A stretch of 64,000 nt of DNA from Aquila chrysaetos chrysaetos (GCF_900496995.4 NC_044016.1:22610932-22674931), one strand, 5' to 3'. Positions 20,971 to 35,900 are shown, numbered from the stretch's first letter. Numbers and translations: made by a program. Notes: generated by a model not told the origin, from the letters alone.

Positions 20971-23900
20971 GTTCAGAGCTTTCTATAGTCACAGTGTAAG
21001 GAAGGGAGCCACATTGACATTAAAGGCTTCTGCTCCTGTGCCTCCAGCACTCTGAATTGAAACCCAGTGTTTGAAAAGAAAATGCCACAAGCACTGGGGG
21101 CTTCTAAGTCCACAGTGGGTTAAACTAGAATGAAACTCTGTGGTGGTTCAGAAAAAAAAACTTTGATAAAGCCTGAAAGGAGCCCCAGCTTGAAGATAAC
21201 TAGTAAGTTAATTGTGAGACCACTGCCTCCTCTCTTAGCAAACATATACGTCTGTTGTTCTTTTAACTTGGAAGACATCCTCAGCAACTGAACTGTTCAG
21301 CCTTCCGAAGGCTAATTATTGTCAATCCTGAGTATGTTAAATGTTTTTACAGTGTTTAGGGAACAAAAAATACCTTGAAACCAGAGAGGCGGGGTGAGGA
21401 CTGAGTAAGCAGAGAGAAACTCATGTGGTACTCGGGATTGTTGCTCTGCACAAGGCCGCTGTCCTTCAGAAGTTTTCCAGAATGAGATCACAACTACGTG
21501 TGTGGCTGGTTTGTTGAACAGAGGGCAAAAACTGCATCATTCCACAGCAGAAGCCAGTTGCTTTTAAGAAATGTGGGGTTTAAGTCATGTCAAGCAGCGG
21601 GCAAATGCAGTGTATTACTGGCTACTGTACAGCAAACGGTAAGGGACCTCAAGGGAAATATATCCACAAAGGTCGATGCCTTGCATAAAAATGATCGAGG
21701 TTTAAAAACATTCTTGAAAAAATATTAAATATTAGCTGAGATTAATTCATTGAAGTCAAGCACTCCTCACAAATTCACATGGCAGATCTGACTTTCAGTG
21801 TTCTCTTTCTTCTTCTAACAAGGAAATCCACACTTTTCTTCTCTGTTTGTCTGGTTTTGGATACTTTTTTTTTTTTACTTCCCCACCCACTCCTCCAAGT
21901 CTGGAGGGTCTTGGGTGTTAGGGACCTGGTTTGGCTGCAGTAGCACGTTGGGTTGGCCGCAGAAATTTTAACAGCTAAAAGAGAGAGAACTTCAGTGAAC
22001 CGCCACTGTAGTCTAATGCTCAGCTCAAAATTTCTTCACACGTAGAAGTCCCTGATTCCAAAGGACAAAAAGAACATCTGTCCAGCACCAAACAGCTAGA
22101 TACTGGCCTTTCAAAAACAAGCCAGGTGGCTACTAAAGTTCCTGAGGGTCCTCTTGCTAATGGTATCTCTGCTCATGAGAAACCTGCTCTGGCTGCCTCC
22201 CCACCTCCTGTGGAATAGGCACTGACTGAGTCTGCAGTTATAAACAGGAGTTGGTATCTCACACCACCTACCAGGCACACCACTCTCTTAAAGAAGAGTT
22301 GGGAAAGCATTTCACGCTGTTTCTGTTCCTTTCCCCCGTGGTTTGTGACTAAAGGGTGAACATAGGGAAACATAAAGAAAGGTCCTTGGTCTGTACACCT
22401 CCTGCCAGAGGGGCAGCCCTCTGGGTGCTCTGCTGTAAGGGCGTAGCTGAGGCTGAAAAGGGCAGAACTGGCTGGAAGATTGGGAGCAGGATGGATGCAG
22501 GAGGCAGAACTGCTGCCAGATGAGATGGCAGGATTGCTTCAAGGGTTAAAGGCTTAACGGACAGGGGAGAAGCCAGTTTGAGAGTGTGAGTATCTGCAAC
22601 GAGACAAAAACAGCATTATTCAAACCAAGATGAAAGCAAGAACTAAACTGCTGTATATGTTTTTGTTCAAGTCTCATTACTTTGGGGCCAGTCCCATGAG
22701 TTGAGTGAGGAAGGACAATTGTTTTCAAGCTGACAAAGTTGGCAGCACTCAGACCTCAACAGTTCTTTTTCAGCAAATGAAGGAGACAGGACTGTGGCCC
22801 CGTGCCTCATGGAGGATGTGTCTGGTGCATAGGCTCACAGGACAAAGCAGTGACCTTCGCAGGATGCTTCAGGGAAGATGAACATTATGTGAAGGGTGAA
22901 GTCATCTGAGCACGGGTGATCGCTCAGCCTTCCTTATGCAGCATAGTGCCACAGTATCTCCCTGTGACCCGATGTCCAGGTTAGCCAGGCAGTAAGTTGA
23001 ATCATCGGCAATGTCCGATGTGTCAGGCTACAGGGCCAGCAAGTGGCCCTTGTTGTTGTGTAGATCCACCAGGCAGCAAGCCTTAGCCTGCAAGGAAAGC
23101 TGGGTTGGGAGCTCACAGTTAATATATTAGAGTTTGACAAGGTTGAATGCTGTGTTCAGCCCCAATTTTGGCTATAGAAGAGCACTTTTACAGTAGTATA
23201 GCTCCATTAGCTTCAATAATATTACTCCAAACTTCTGAGCTAAAGGAGGAAAAGCAGTAAGCTCAGAATCAGATGGAGACTTGTATCTGCTGTTTTCCTT
23301 TTCCATACTATACAAGTATCTGCAAAGAATCCCTGTATTTTGTGGGCTAAATTATACCTTTAGCCACAGCTTTGTACAGGTAACATGACTCTAATTTAGA
23401 AGGTATTGCTTTTGAACAAAAGAGAACAGCTTAGCCTCATTGTCATCAGAGTAGGGAAAAGAAGTAATTGACCTTTATCATGTCACTAAAGTATATAGCA
23501 TATGTGACTCTGAATACATACATGAAGTACATTTGCAGAGTAAGACCATGTCAATGTTGTTATAATTTCTACATGGTATTTTTTGAACAGAACTGTACCT
23601 TCCAACCATGACTGTTGTTTGTTCCTTCAGGCAGAAACTGTAATTACTCTACGGTTTGCAACTAATATCCCGAGGCGTCAGCCGTTCCCAAGTGTTACCA
23701 CAGTATAAATATCATTAATAATGTTTCACAAAAAGACAAGTTCTGCTCACTCTATTCATGTAGGCACTTACATTCACTCCCAGGGAACTCAGATAATCAG
23801 ACTAGGTCTGGATGGATGTGTGAGGGTTGGAAGGAAGTGGCTTACCTTTGCTGAACCCATTCGCTACTGGTGGCCTTCCTTTTTGACTTGGAGATCTGTA

Positions 23901-24057
23901 ATGATCAACCCTGGCACATCTCGGTGTTTCCAGACTCACACTACATTACCTTGGGTAAACAACCTTCTGCCTCCCCCTCCTTGGATTTGCTACCATGAAT
24001 GAATCTTTGTAGCACCTTCCCCAGCACCTTCTCTGAAAGAAGTCATCATCTCCCAAT

Positions 24058-24125
24058 GCATTGTTATTGCCACTGTGATCAGGGCTCTGTTGCATTAGGC
24101 ACTATACACGCGTGCCAGCGGATAA
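24058..24125 (+). repeat. Old SINE-like repeat remnant
   Basis: CACTGTGATCAGGGCTCTGT and ATTAGGCACTATACAC resemble the 'GATCAGGGCCCC...TGTGCTAGGCGCTGTACA' segment of an old repeat common in turtle and bird genomes. The match is short and from memory. Confidence 0.35.
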
Positions 24126-27100
24126 ATCATGCTCACTTTTGTGACTGGGAGTCACACGGTTCTGAAGCAGACTAGCTTTTCAGGGACAAAGGAACTTTTA
24201 TGATGAGACTTAGGGCTTAGTCTGTATATGAGTTCATATCTTGGAGCAATATGGGTCCTCTGTGGCACTCGGTGTCTGAAGCAGATTAGCATGCAGATAG
24301 TCCAGAGCTACAAGTCTGGATGGGAAAAGAAGACAGACTAATGATAGCTGGGGTAATGGTCATCATTGCCGCTTAGACTACTACCAAAAGAGATTGCCAT
24401 AAGAACTTTTTTTTTTTTTGCATTGTCACACCAAAAGTTGGATCCATTTGGCAAAAGTCTAATGCCAGTCTGTCACTACAGACCACTGCCATATCCAACA
24501 AAATACCTGCTTAAGGCAAGTAGGAGTTGGCTTCTTTTCAATTTCCTGACATAACTGTCATAGTAAAAGAAGTTGTGTGGATTTGCATAGTCTTGAATTC
24601 CATTTTCCTGAACTAGCAGAAATCTCTACTAGAATATTTGGCAGTTTCACAGTTATCCTCACATACATAAAATAACTGACTCAGAAATACAAGATTTTTT
24701 GCAAGATATGAAAATCTCCACACTGTGCTATTGCAATTATTCTTCCCCTCAAGGAAATAAATGTATCTTGTCTACAAAACAATTAAAAGACCCATTGAAC
24801 TTTTTTATTACACTATTCCTTGCAATTGCTTGTTTCTTTGTACAATCCTGTGTACACTGAAAATAAATAAACGGTAGAGGAAATTAGGTGGAAAGGACCA
24901 CAAAAATGAGAAAATACATTTAATTATTTCACTTTACCTTAGAAGAAGACATGTTTAAACTAACACATTCTTCACAAAAGCAAAGTAAATATTATAACTA
25001 ATATTTGAAAACTCTCACAGCATGGCTATGTCATATGCCAAGAATACTAACCTCTACAAAAATTAACTTCAGCAGTGGATCCTGATTTTTCACTGTTGCA
25101 CTGTGTGCTGCTCAGACTTACGAAAGCTGAAGGAAAAAGCGTCTGTGTAAAATAAAGCCCCTCCTGACTTGAATTAGCATTGAAGAATGTCTTAAAGATT
25201 TCATAATTATCTATAATCCAGGCAGACCAGCCCATTGGCACAAGTGGAAGAGAAGCAGACAGAAGTGGTATGAGACAATGGAAAGAGGAGTGATGGCTCG
25301 TGGGAACACCAGCTATGATTACTCCTGCAGCAGCTGCTTAATAACCAAAAGGTAATGTTTTCACCCCCTTGTCTGTGCTTGGTCTCCCCCTCTGACAGCT
25401 TGGGATGATGCTGGTTGGGCAGCTTGGGTATCTACTGTCTACTTTAACCTTGCTCTCCATGTCACAAAGAGAGAAACCCAGCCCTGCTTAGACTGCTGTG
25501 CTAGAAACTAGTACCTGAGCTTGAATGTCAGGGTAAACAATTGTTTAAAGACCAGCTGGGCACACAGAGCAGCAATCCTGGCTCTCTGGATTAAAAAAAA
25601 GGCAGAATGCTGCTTCTAATCATGCATTTGGAGCAGCTCCCAGCCACACCAATGTTAGAGGTTAGGAGTATGTGTATAGGTTCTCTGTCTGCTGCTCTTT
25701 CAAGGTTTGTGGTGGAAGGTGATGAAATGAAAATTACAAGCATTTTTTTATTTTAAAGTAGGTAGGCAGAAAAATGCTGGGCCTTCATTTCCATCACTTT
25801 CTCCAATAGCAAAAGGTGTCTGCAGAGGTGTTTAATGTCAGTCTGTAGTGTGTCTGTCTGTGTTTTGCATCAGGATGCTTGAATACTGACCCTGGTCTGA
25901 GCAGGAGGAGCTCTGAGGGTCCCCTCCACCCTCAGATATCATGTAGGTCTGTGATAAGGTGTGGCATCATGCCTTAACAAGCAGCTTCAGGTGGAAATAG
26001 GCACAGCTCGTGCCCATTTTGGGTGGGACAGAAACCAGTTTCAAGAAAGTAAGCCTGCAGGGTAATAATGTACAAGGCTTCCTGGTGTAGGCTGCAGGTG
26101 GGAAGGAGCTTGAGGACTGGAAGAGTTAGGACATGCCAGAAGGGATGAAGCAGACCCCAGAAAAAGGCTAAACACCTGGGCTCAAACACGACACCAGGCA
26201 CAGCCTGAACTGATCTTGCCACCAGGCAGGTTGTAACATAGGAATACTGTAGAGAGACACGCCAGCCCAGGACAGAGCCTCACCTGTATTTAGAGAACAG
26301 AAATTCAGTCTGGCCTTATAGCAGAGGGGCTTAGCCAAGAAGGGCCTGGTAGGAACTGACAACACCAGATAATTAAAACGTGGTTTTTTAACCAGCCAAA
26401 TCAAAGTCACGTGAATGACTACTTCCAAAGCAGATGAACTGTAGCTGTCCCAAATAGCCTGCGAGATCCTGAGCAAAACAGGCATGTAAAGGTCAGAGGG
26501 AGCCAGTGACTTGATTTGTCCTTATCACACCAGTCTCATGTCTGATTCCTAATTAAGGCCTTTTTTTCCGAGGCAGGCTAAGTACACACAGCGGTAGTTC
26601 AGATGCTGTTGCATTCCTGTGCAAAGGGACAGCAGCAAGAAGCCCTGCTCCAGAGTGGTCTTCCTGGGACACAAGAAGGAGAATGGGGAAAGGACCTGCC
26701 TAGCAGCTTTCAGCAAGAAGGACTGTGATCCTAAATTGTGTGCAATGGACCACCACCCTCCACAAAGGGGTGGAGCAGGGGCATAAACAAGTAGATATGC
26801 TTTTTTTCTCAAAAGGTTTCAATCTCAGTGAGCTGCAATCAATGGAAAGACTTCCTACTGATTTTGCTGGTCTCTGGATTGAAGCCCATATGTGGGAAGG
26901 TATTTTGTGCAATAGCATTAACCTGCCTCAAAGTCTGTCACATCACCAGATCCTTTTTCCATTCCTGTTGGTTAGAGTCAGTTTTACAGTGTTCGTCTGT
27001 TGGGCTCAGGACACTGAGCCTAAACAAAGGATGATTATGAAAATTATGAATTTGTATCCTCCCTTAAAAGCTGCATTTAAAATAAATCTCTATAATTGTC

Positions 27101-28798
27101 AGATTGTTTTAAGCTTGCCATCATAATTTACTGTGCTTCCCTAAAGCAGTAGCAGATTAATCTAAACAGCGCACAACTTGTGGTCTGTCCACAGCATGCC
27201 CACAACATCGTCCAGCTCTCAGACATTCCCGTGACAGCCAGCCGGTGAGTCACACAACCGCAGCTCCTCATTGCCGGCAAAGGGAGCCCACCTGAGGGGC
27301 TGCCTGTCACTCCTTCCTTCGTTCAGGCACTCACTCAGTTCTCCCAGTGGGGCTCCAGTCTCTGGCATAGGTGGTGTCTCTGCAGAGGCCTGCTGATGGT
27401 CTCTTCAGAAGCCTTTTGCACACAAAAGCAGGCACTCTCACTACGCATCTGCAGGCTGCTTTATTAGAATACACAGATTTGCAGGGCAATATCATATTGC
27501 ATGCAGCAGATAGGAACATCATGCACAGAGTCTTTTAGCTACACACGTCTGTATTCCTATCTGGAAATAACCTGAAGATGTGCCTCAGTGCTAAATAGTC
27601 TGTCTGTGAGTTAGATTCTTGTTTGAATCACGTGTAGTTGGGGTGTAAAAAGTAGAGCCATTATCTGCCCAGACTAGGGTCATCCAGGAAAGCAAGCATT
27701 TGTAGCAAGAAGTTTCAGCTCATGTAGCCCTTCTTCCTTTTTCTTAATTTACTTGTGTTGACTTTTAGCCAGCAGCACACAGAAAATCCAGAAAATACTC
27801 TAGATTCAGAATCCATGCGTAGATGAATTGGTTAGCTTTGTTCATATTAAAGATTAAAATTTTCAGGAAAAAAAATGCAGATTTCTATCCTTTTCTTTCA
27901 AAACAAGCATAGCATTTTCAAGGATCACAATTTTGACCTATCAGAGTATGTACAATCTTGAAGTGAAAAGATGTAAACTGAAGACAAAAAGAATGATCTA
28001 CCTCTGTACAGAAGCTTCTTGTCTATTCCTATTCGAAGCACATTGATGGCCACCTCTGACCTAAGATAAGTAATTCCTATACTCCTTCTAAGCTGAATTC
28101 ATCTATCTTGCCCCTCGTTTTCTGTGGGGCTGTAGCCATGGCTGACAAGGATCAGGATTCTTATCCAGGATGGTAAATTTGATGACTTCCAGCAAGGTCC
28201 CTTGCAGGAGTTTTTCAAGCAGAGTTCACTAAAAAGCAATTGCAATTAGGAAAATTAGAAATTATGACTGCCAACTATTTAAATTGAGAGAATTTAAAAT
28301 CCCTCTCCAGTTGAGGGAACCTGAACAAAGACCATATGTAAGTTCTTAGCATTGACTGGCAAAAACACTAGTGGGTTTTTTGAGTGCCAGTTTTGCTTAA
28401 GATCCACTACATAACATTCTCAGGGTCTGCGGGAATCTCTTGTGATTCTTTACAGTTCAGTTCATCAAATGCTGACATTTTCAACTTCAGTGTTTCATTA
28501 TTTAAAGCAGCTTTTGCAAGCCACAATCATAGAGTTCTTCACTCTTCTTGTCATCTACATTATCATGTATCTTTTGAAGACTAGACTTCTACTAAATGAT
28601 TTAGCTCTGCTCAAAGATAGGGCTGATAAATGGAACTTTCACCCCTACTACCTGTTATTACGTTTTATTACTTTTAAAATGAGGTGGGTTTTTTCCTTCT
28701 GAAAGAACTTAAGATTTGTTTTTACTGCAGAGAGGATCTAGGTGATTTAACAAGACAATTAGGTAGAACAATGTCTTTTTACAAAAGAGTAGATATTA

Positions 28799-28814
28799 TA
28801 TATCTATAGATATA
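28799..28814. repeat. AT palindrome
   Basis: TATATCTATAGATATA is a perfect 16-bp palindrome within a longer near-palindromic AT block (28794-28822). Confidence 0.7.
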
Positions 28815-31795
28815 ATATATAGAAATAGTTAAGTTACTCTGAACAAAAGATTCACAACAGCAGTTTAAATATTCCCTCATAATTTGAGGTAGGATTTGCA
28901 AAAAAAAAATATCCATATTCATAACTCATGTATTAAAAGTGTGTGTTTGGAATCTGCATCCAAATCTCATTTCATCTCTCTTCCTCTCTGTGATCTTCAA
29001 GTTTTCAGGCAGGCAGTGCCTGAGGATTAAGTTCTGCCCTGTTCTGGAGAAACTGGGGAGTTTTGCTCAATTTATGCATGTTTTAGACTGCTATTAAGAG
29101 CACTGATCAGCACATTAGTGAAGTGGGGTTTTTTTCCCTTTCTTTACAACACATGTTTGTACAGATGAGCTGAGGCTGAATTTGCATTTAAACTAAACCT
29201 CTTTAGCAAGTAATTTTCCTGAATGTAACTCTTTCCAAATGTTTCCACAGCAAATTTTTTTAAGTGCCCATAATGTTGTTACCAGGCAGGTGGCTTATTA
29301 TTCACATTAGGAATAAAAATAAAAAAAAAGTTTTGACTGAATTGTCTAATGGAGCTTTTTGTGAATGAGAATATGGGTATCACATTGTTGAAAGAGCTAC
29401 TAGGGATTCTCAGTTCCTCAAAGCAGGGAGCATTTTTCTTTATTTTTTGCTGTGTCTGCTGTAAAGAAATGTATGATGGTTTGTCTTGTGTATTGAAAAA
29501 GAGTTAATATGACCTTCTAGTTAAGTACTACATATGTGTTGAATACTCCATTAACAAGTTTTCATAGTTAAAAGAAACATGCTTTAGGCATCTTTTTCCT
29601 CTCTTGCTGTGCAATAATCTTCAGTACATGTTAGCCTTTATCCTGTATCATGAAAGCTTATCTTCTCAGCAAAGAAGGCTTCAAGTTCTCTCTCACTGGT
29701 AAAGTAGTTTAGCTCTATGCCAAACTGGAAAATTTCACCCTTCCCCAGGGGTAAATAAAATCCCTATAAGCAAGAGTTCAAGTCGAGCAAGTTCTTCACT
29801 AGTTACTCTTTCCATGAGTCACACGCTTTTCTTCTGCAGAATCCGTCCAGCTCCTTGTCTCAGCGATATAAGATCAGTGTAACCAAAATTATCCTTTATA
29901 GCCAAAAAGAATACTAACCTCTAATACTAACAAGAATAAAAGCCCTCTGCAGTTACAAACTAAACTTTTTGCCTCCCTTCCTTCTGCAGTTTTCTTCACT
30001 TTCCCATTCCTCTTGCTGTTTTCCTAGGTCCGGCTCTCTAACCAAAACAACACGCTTACCTTTTAGGTTTCTCATATTGATTATTTCTAAAGCAGTCACC
30101 AGTCTTCCTAATGTTTTTCAGTCAGGGGATGCTCTTCTTTTCTTATACTGATCGCATCTGCATTAGGAAATTGTGTTGTTTGCATGTGATCATTCTTCAC
30201 AGCACTCCCATGCATAAGGCTTAGTCTCAAATCAGCAGCAGTGTGGCAGCAGACACCGAGCCTGGGTTCAAAAGCTAGCACTGCCTGTTACAGCCCACTT
30301 CTAATTTGTAATAAGATTCTTATCTTGGGAAAAGCTAATGCTCTTTGAGCGTACTGGCTGATCCTGTAATCAATTAATCTTGCACAGTGTCCTAACTATT
30401 CTATACAACCATTGTTTCCACAGGGTAATTCCAGTAAGAACAATAAATAACAAAGTGTTTTTACTTTTGTGACTTAAAAAAACAGAAATAGCGTCTCAGA
30501 GGATAACCTGTTTTGTCCAAACACGAAAATATAGCAAAGTGATTAGCATCTTGCAGGGCTAGGTGCTATGTATGGTACATGGGAAACCTTTCTTCAAAAG
30601 TAAGAAAGTAACACATTCAAAAGAACAATGAATGCTTAAACTGAGAATGTGGGTGAGAAGCTGTGAGTTACTTTTTGTCACTGATAGTGCTGATTCCACA
30701 TATTACCAGCCCATCTGAAATACTGTGCACAGCAAGCAGAGCAGTCCTGAGGGTCCAGGGCTTTGATTTTTATTGGGTATTACGGCAATACGTGCACAAA
30801 AGTCTGTGTATTGTCCAAGAGGATCTTGTCGTAGACAATAATCCCACTGAAGCACTTGGAATGTTTTCAGAGTTTCATTTTCCAGGATATCTCCAGAAAT
30901 GTAGCTGGTGATGTCTAGGCATTGTGGAAGATGAATTATATTCTCCGGACCTTCAGCAGTAGGTTAAGCCACTAGGTAGCCTGTTGAATCCAAAAGGAGT
31001 TATACTAATATTTTGGCTGCCTAAACCTGTAATTTAAAGATGTTTAGAGTCACAGGTTTATGAGTATACTAGAGTAACACAAACTATAGCACAAAACACT
31101 TTCAACTGCAGGCAATGAATTATTCTTTGTTTATCTGTATTTGTTTTACTCAGTCTCTTTTATCTACCTACAGGTTTTATGGTATACAAGAATAAACATC
31201 ATTAATATTTATATATAACAAATGCCAATGTACTGAGAGGAAAAATACAAGGCCCATAACAGGTTTTGCTTTGTTTTAAAGACACAATGGTGTGAAAAAT
31301 GAGCACATGTATTAGGTTCCCTTTTATCGCTTTAGAGTGTTGTCTGGCTTTTCCAAACCATATACATAAATATGACTATATAACTTGGAGATAGGAAAGC
31401 ACTTGTTTAAACATGCGCATGCCCACAGTACCGTAATTTACAGAGACTCAGAGTTGGCACCATGTTCTGACAGAAATTTAGGGTTGCACCACATGTACTG
31501 AACAATTGCTCTAATGTTTATAATACAATGGCCACACTGTTTTGTTTCCAAGTTCTTTAGGAAAAATCAGTACAGATTTTTGGGTATGATATTACCTCTC
31601 TAGGTACTGTAGAAAAGTATTCAGTGTATTATTTCTGAATATAGCTGTTACTTACAATACTGTAAAAAAAAAAAAATCTTCACATTAAAGCTTAGGAACA
31701 AATTACCCACTGGCACTGGGGGCCAAAACTCTGAAATTCAGTGGAAATGCTGTGGTAGCCTGTTGATTCGGAAGCTGCAGGTGGAACACTAACAC

Positions 31796-31814
31796 ACAAA
31801 CAAACAAACAAACA
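31796..31814 (+). repeat. (AAAC)n microsatellite
   Basis: About five AAAC units in otherwise unique sequence. Confidence 0.85.
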
Positions 31815-32679
31815 GGCTTTCTAAAAAAATATCCAAGTTACACATACCAGTTTCATTGTTATAAACCACCAAGTCAACCAAGCACTTTGTTTTTTGAGGT
31901 GTTACAGAGTCAGAGGAAAAAGGGTTGGGGGGCTGTATGAAAAAGTAACAGTGCAAGGTAGGGGAGAAAAAAAAACCATATTTGTCCCTGTTAGAAGACA
32001 ATTCCCTGTACTGGGTGCAGTTGCAATATATGCTGTATAATCACACACATCCTGAAGCTCCTTAGCCTGGAGAAGTTCACTCAGAAAACCCCAAAGGTTT
32101 TCCCAGCTTAGTCTCACAGGTTTTCCCTCTATAACACTGCAGGGATCACAGTCCACCCACCTCTGCATACGGCCAGTCCTCAGTGAGAAGTTGTAAGACA
32201 GAAAGATTTTGGTGACATGGTCATTCTAAGCTTATTTCTTGATGGGAAGTCATGCCTCTGCTTTCCTGGTGTCCAAAATGGACCTTGTCATCTCGACTCA
32301 AGAAAAGCACCTGTGTGGGGTGATTGCACTGAGCACAGAGCTGTCAGTAGTATGAAAGAACCTACTAGCCTGTCAGGAAATCTCTGCAAGGCTCTAAGAA
32401 GAGGAGAAGGCAGCTCAGCTGTTCAAAATGATACATTGAAAAATGTGAGCCAAGAAGTGATCTTTGTAGCTTTGCAGGACCTCCATGGTCTCTGCTGCAT
32501 TTGACTTGGCTAGACAGAAGCCTTTGACAGTTACAGGAATGCTACAGCATTGTTTTTTTTCCTTGTACTTTAGCAGTTGTCAGCAAAAACTTCAGCTACC
32601 TGGGTTTAAGCTGACACTGCTGTGGCTCACTGTCTGCCTAAGGTTAATTTCTAATGCTGTCTAGTTCTATTAAGCAGCT

Positions 32680-32785
32680 AATAATAGTCACACCTATGCA
32701 ACACTTTTCATTTATAGACTTCAGCACACTGGCACAGCTGCACCCGTTTTACACAGGGGAAAAGTCAAAGAAAGCGAGACCGACG
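32680..32785 (-). repeat. MIR/CORE-SINE-like remnant, reverse orientation
   Basis: The plus strand reads CTAATAATAGTCAC, CACTTTTCATTTATAGA and CGTTTTACACAGGGGAAA in the order expected for a reversed amniote MIR ('cttttcat..atagatctcaaagc...ccgttttacagatggggaaact'). Similarity is imperfect, as expected for an old copy. Confidence 0.5.
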
Positions 32786-32906
32786 CTGGACTTTCTAATG
32801 CATGCTGCAGTTTGGGTGGCAAGAGACTGACGGATATTACTTTTTTCCTCTGGTGTGCTGGAAAAGGGTTTAATTAGCCACAGTGGACTTCAAGCATGCG
32901 GCCATT

Positions 32907-32927
32907 TACGGGGCTGAAGGCCCCGTA
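32907..32927. repeat. GC-rich hairpin
   Basis: TACGGGGC, loop TGAAG, GCCCCGTA: a perfect 8-bp stem. It is not followed by a U-run and there is no sign of a terminator role. An isolated structure. Confidence 0.6.
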
Positions 32928-35900
32928 GTGTTCCCACACGTCCCACAGGCGCAGCTGGTTGTGTTTTGGGTGCGGGGGCTCAGCCCAAAGTGTGGCAGCA
33001 CCCTGCCGCCGCAGCCCCAGGGCACAGCACATCCGCTACACCCAACCACAGCCTGCTCCCACATTACAATGATAAGTAGAAATAAAGAGGAGGGAAACAC
33101 ACAGCCTTGGAAAGGTTGGTGCATGGGATCAGAGGGAAGGCAAAGGGGAGAGTAAGACTGTGCAAGGAGAAGGGGACACACTGCAGAAACTTTCAGGATG
33201 GTGAGGGAAAATGCATTCAGGGAAGGAGAAAAGGGGGGACACTTTCCACCTTGTACATGCAAGTTTTGATCCAGCAAGAAACATAAGCATCGCTTAAGTG
33301 TCCTTTGAATTTGGGGAGCTGGAATACAAATGAGCATGCACCTGCACCTGGCAAGATGAGAATTAAGGGTGTGCAGGCAGATTTAAGCCTGGAGTTCCCT
33401 ATTTTGAGAACCTGACTTTTGCAGTCTTAACATTTTTCCATAAAGACATCTGTCCATGTTCCTGCCCTGTATTGGAAACATTCACAGATTTATAGTCCAG
33501 TTCTCCTGATTTCCATGCCCAGGCAAATGAAAGCTTAACAGAACAGGAAGCCAAGCCCCTATCATTACACAAGAACAAAATGGACCATAAGGCAAGATCC
33601 CAGGGTTAGATGGGCCAACAGTGCAGTCCTCATTGTTAGGAACGACCCCATCATCCACGGTGCAGAGGTATATCAAGCTTCATTTTCATAGCCTGTAGAA
33701 TTTTTGCCTCACCACTTCTTTGCATGGCTGACACCCTCTTTTAATTTCCAGCCTCCATTTATCCATCACCACTTTATATCAACTCCCTGCTTTTGTTGTG
33801 AGAATTTTCTTTGGAACTTAGCAAAGTTCAGGGCTTTTCCTGAGTGGATAACAGGTATGTTAAGTTAACTGCAAGTCTATTGGCACATCACCTGTGGATT
33901 AATAACAACTGCTATGTTAATACAGGGCTCTGTATTAGAAGATCCCAGGTCTGGATGTAAGAGAAAGACTGTATATCTAAAGTACTTCCTAACAGCTTGC
34001 AATTGTTAATGTAAAACATAAATTTACAGAGGTGTAGACAATGTTCTTGACTTAAAGCGCTAATAAACGTGTGATGTTTAAGAATTATTAAGCAGACTAT
34101 CAGATTTATCAGTTAAATAACTAAGCTTTAGCCTTAACAAAACATTTAAATAGCATGCAATTAAGGCTTAGATATTTAGAGACATTAGGGATAACACACT
34201 TAAATAACTTTTTAGAAAACACCAAATAATAGAGAGTTTAGTCTGACAGTGAAGCTTATCAGCTTAAAAAAAGATTAAATATTGGGAAGCATACAGTTAC
34301 TTGACAATTAATCTCATCATGGCTCATGTGTTGAACAAGAAATAGGCCCTCTGTTGCATACAAAATATTTCTTATGTGGTTTAAGTTTTAAGGCATTTGT
34401 AAATTTACCAGTTAGATTGCTAAATCAAAAATCAACAATGAACAGAAGTATATTCTAAGAATAGTCTATAATTTTTTTATAGCATATGCATCCAAATACT
34501 TAGAAAAAACATAATCTGACTCTTTCTAAAACAGTTTAAAGGAAGTCACCAGCAGCTGCTAGATTCTGATTTCCTTTCAAAGTTAGATTATTAATTTAGG
34601 TGCAACTAGAAGGTAAATTTGGCCATCCCAGTTTAAATCTCAGTCTCATATAATGCTATTCCCTATTTTGTAACGATTCACTATTTACAAAGAAATTCTG
34701 AGTTGCTGGAAAGCTGTGCTGTCAAACAGCTGGCACAGCCAATCAAAAATAGGATTTTCTTTTTAAAGTGAATATTGCCATTCACAACCGTGGGTTGTGT
34801 GTTGCTCTAACTCAGCTGTTCAGGATAACAAGGGAGCAGACAAAGGCATGTTTTGCCCCTTCAGACCTTGCTGCGCTGCTTCTGCTTAGCTTTTGCTTTG
34901 GGAAATGAAGGGAGGGTACGGGCTGCCGGCTGGGGGATACCCCTGGGAGCTGATGGGCAGAGATACCCATTTCCTTGAAGTTCCTGCCCACTCGTCCACA
35001 TGGGCACAGACTAGGACAGAAACACGGTGTGGGGTGAGAAAGCTGGGGGCTGCAGCCCAGCTTCGCTGCCCCTCCACCTGCTGCATGAGGGAACACCCCA
35101 GGCTGGAGCAGGACCCTCCAAGGGCTCCCCTCCTCGCCAGGGCTGCTCCCTCCTGGAGACTGAACACTCAGCCTAACCCATTATAAGCAGAGAGCAAATT
35201 TCTGCCTAGCACCTGGGAAGGGGAAAACCAAAACCAGGCACCCCCACACCACTTTGAATCTTTGGTCATGTTTTAGTGAGTGAACATGAACAAGTGTGCT
35301 GTGATACCTTTGTGTGCATGGGAAAGCAGGCAGAAGGCAGGGCTGGAACATGCACACAGGAGGTACGCACAAACCCCTAAAAATAAGAGGCTATAAATGT
35401 ACCACAGAGTCAAAAGTAAGTGAAATGTTTTCAGAAAATCCTAAAGGGAAGAGTAGAAGAAAAGCAGACCAGCCCTCTGGGAACTCTGCTTTCCTAAGTC
35501 ATAAAAACCTCTGTTTTCCCTGTCTGGAAAAGTTGTCCACAATGCTCAGAACAATATGTTTTTATTTTTAGTCTTTGACACCAAATAACCATGAAAAAAA
35601 AAAAAATCAGTGTCAAATGCTGTGAGTGGGCAAAAGTACCATCTTGTAGTTGAGAGATACATTTTCAAAAGCTGGAGTTGAGACATGGAAGTGAAATTGT
35701 TGAACAAAGTCAAACTTAGTATTTCAGAAACATGTTTATGTCCTTAACTAAAACATGTTTTTCAAATGGCTTTAGTTTTTTATGCCATATGTAAAATATT
35801 TCATGTTCTTCACTTACAAAATTCACAGAAATTTAGAATCTCAAAAAGTTTTGAAAAGTGGGCATACCAAATTTATTGTTAATAAACCAAAAAATATATT

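Noticed and set aside
22934..23140. 68-codon minus-strand open frame with Trp/Thr-rich protein, considered as a retroviral relic
   Set aside because: No retroviral motif could be confirmed, and no LTR or neighbouring viral similarity.
30255..30300. GGGTTCAAAAGC, considered as a tRNA T-arm
   Set aside because: No matching A box, acceptor stem or cloverleaf around it; no tRNA gene was found anywhere in the window.
31796..31814. Short direct repeats considered as CRISPR-like
   Set aside because: Plain (AAAC)n microsatellite; no repeat-spacer array exists in the window, and the organism is a vertebrate.
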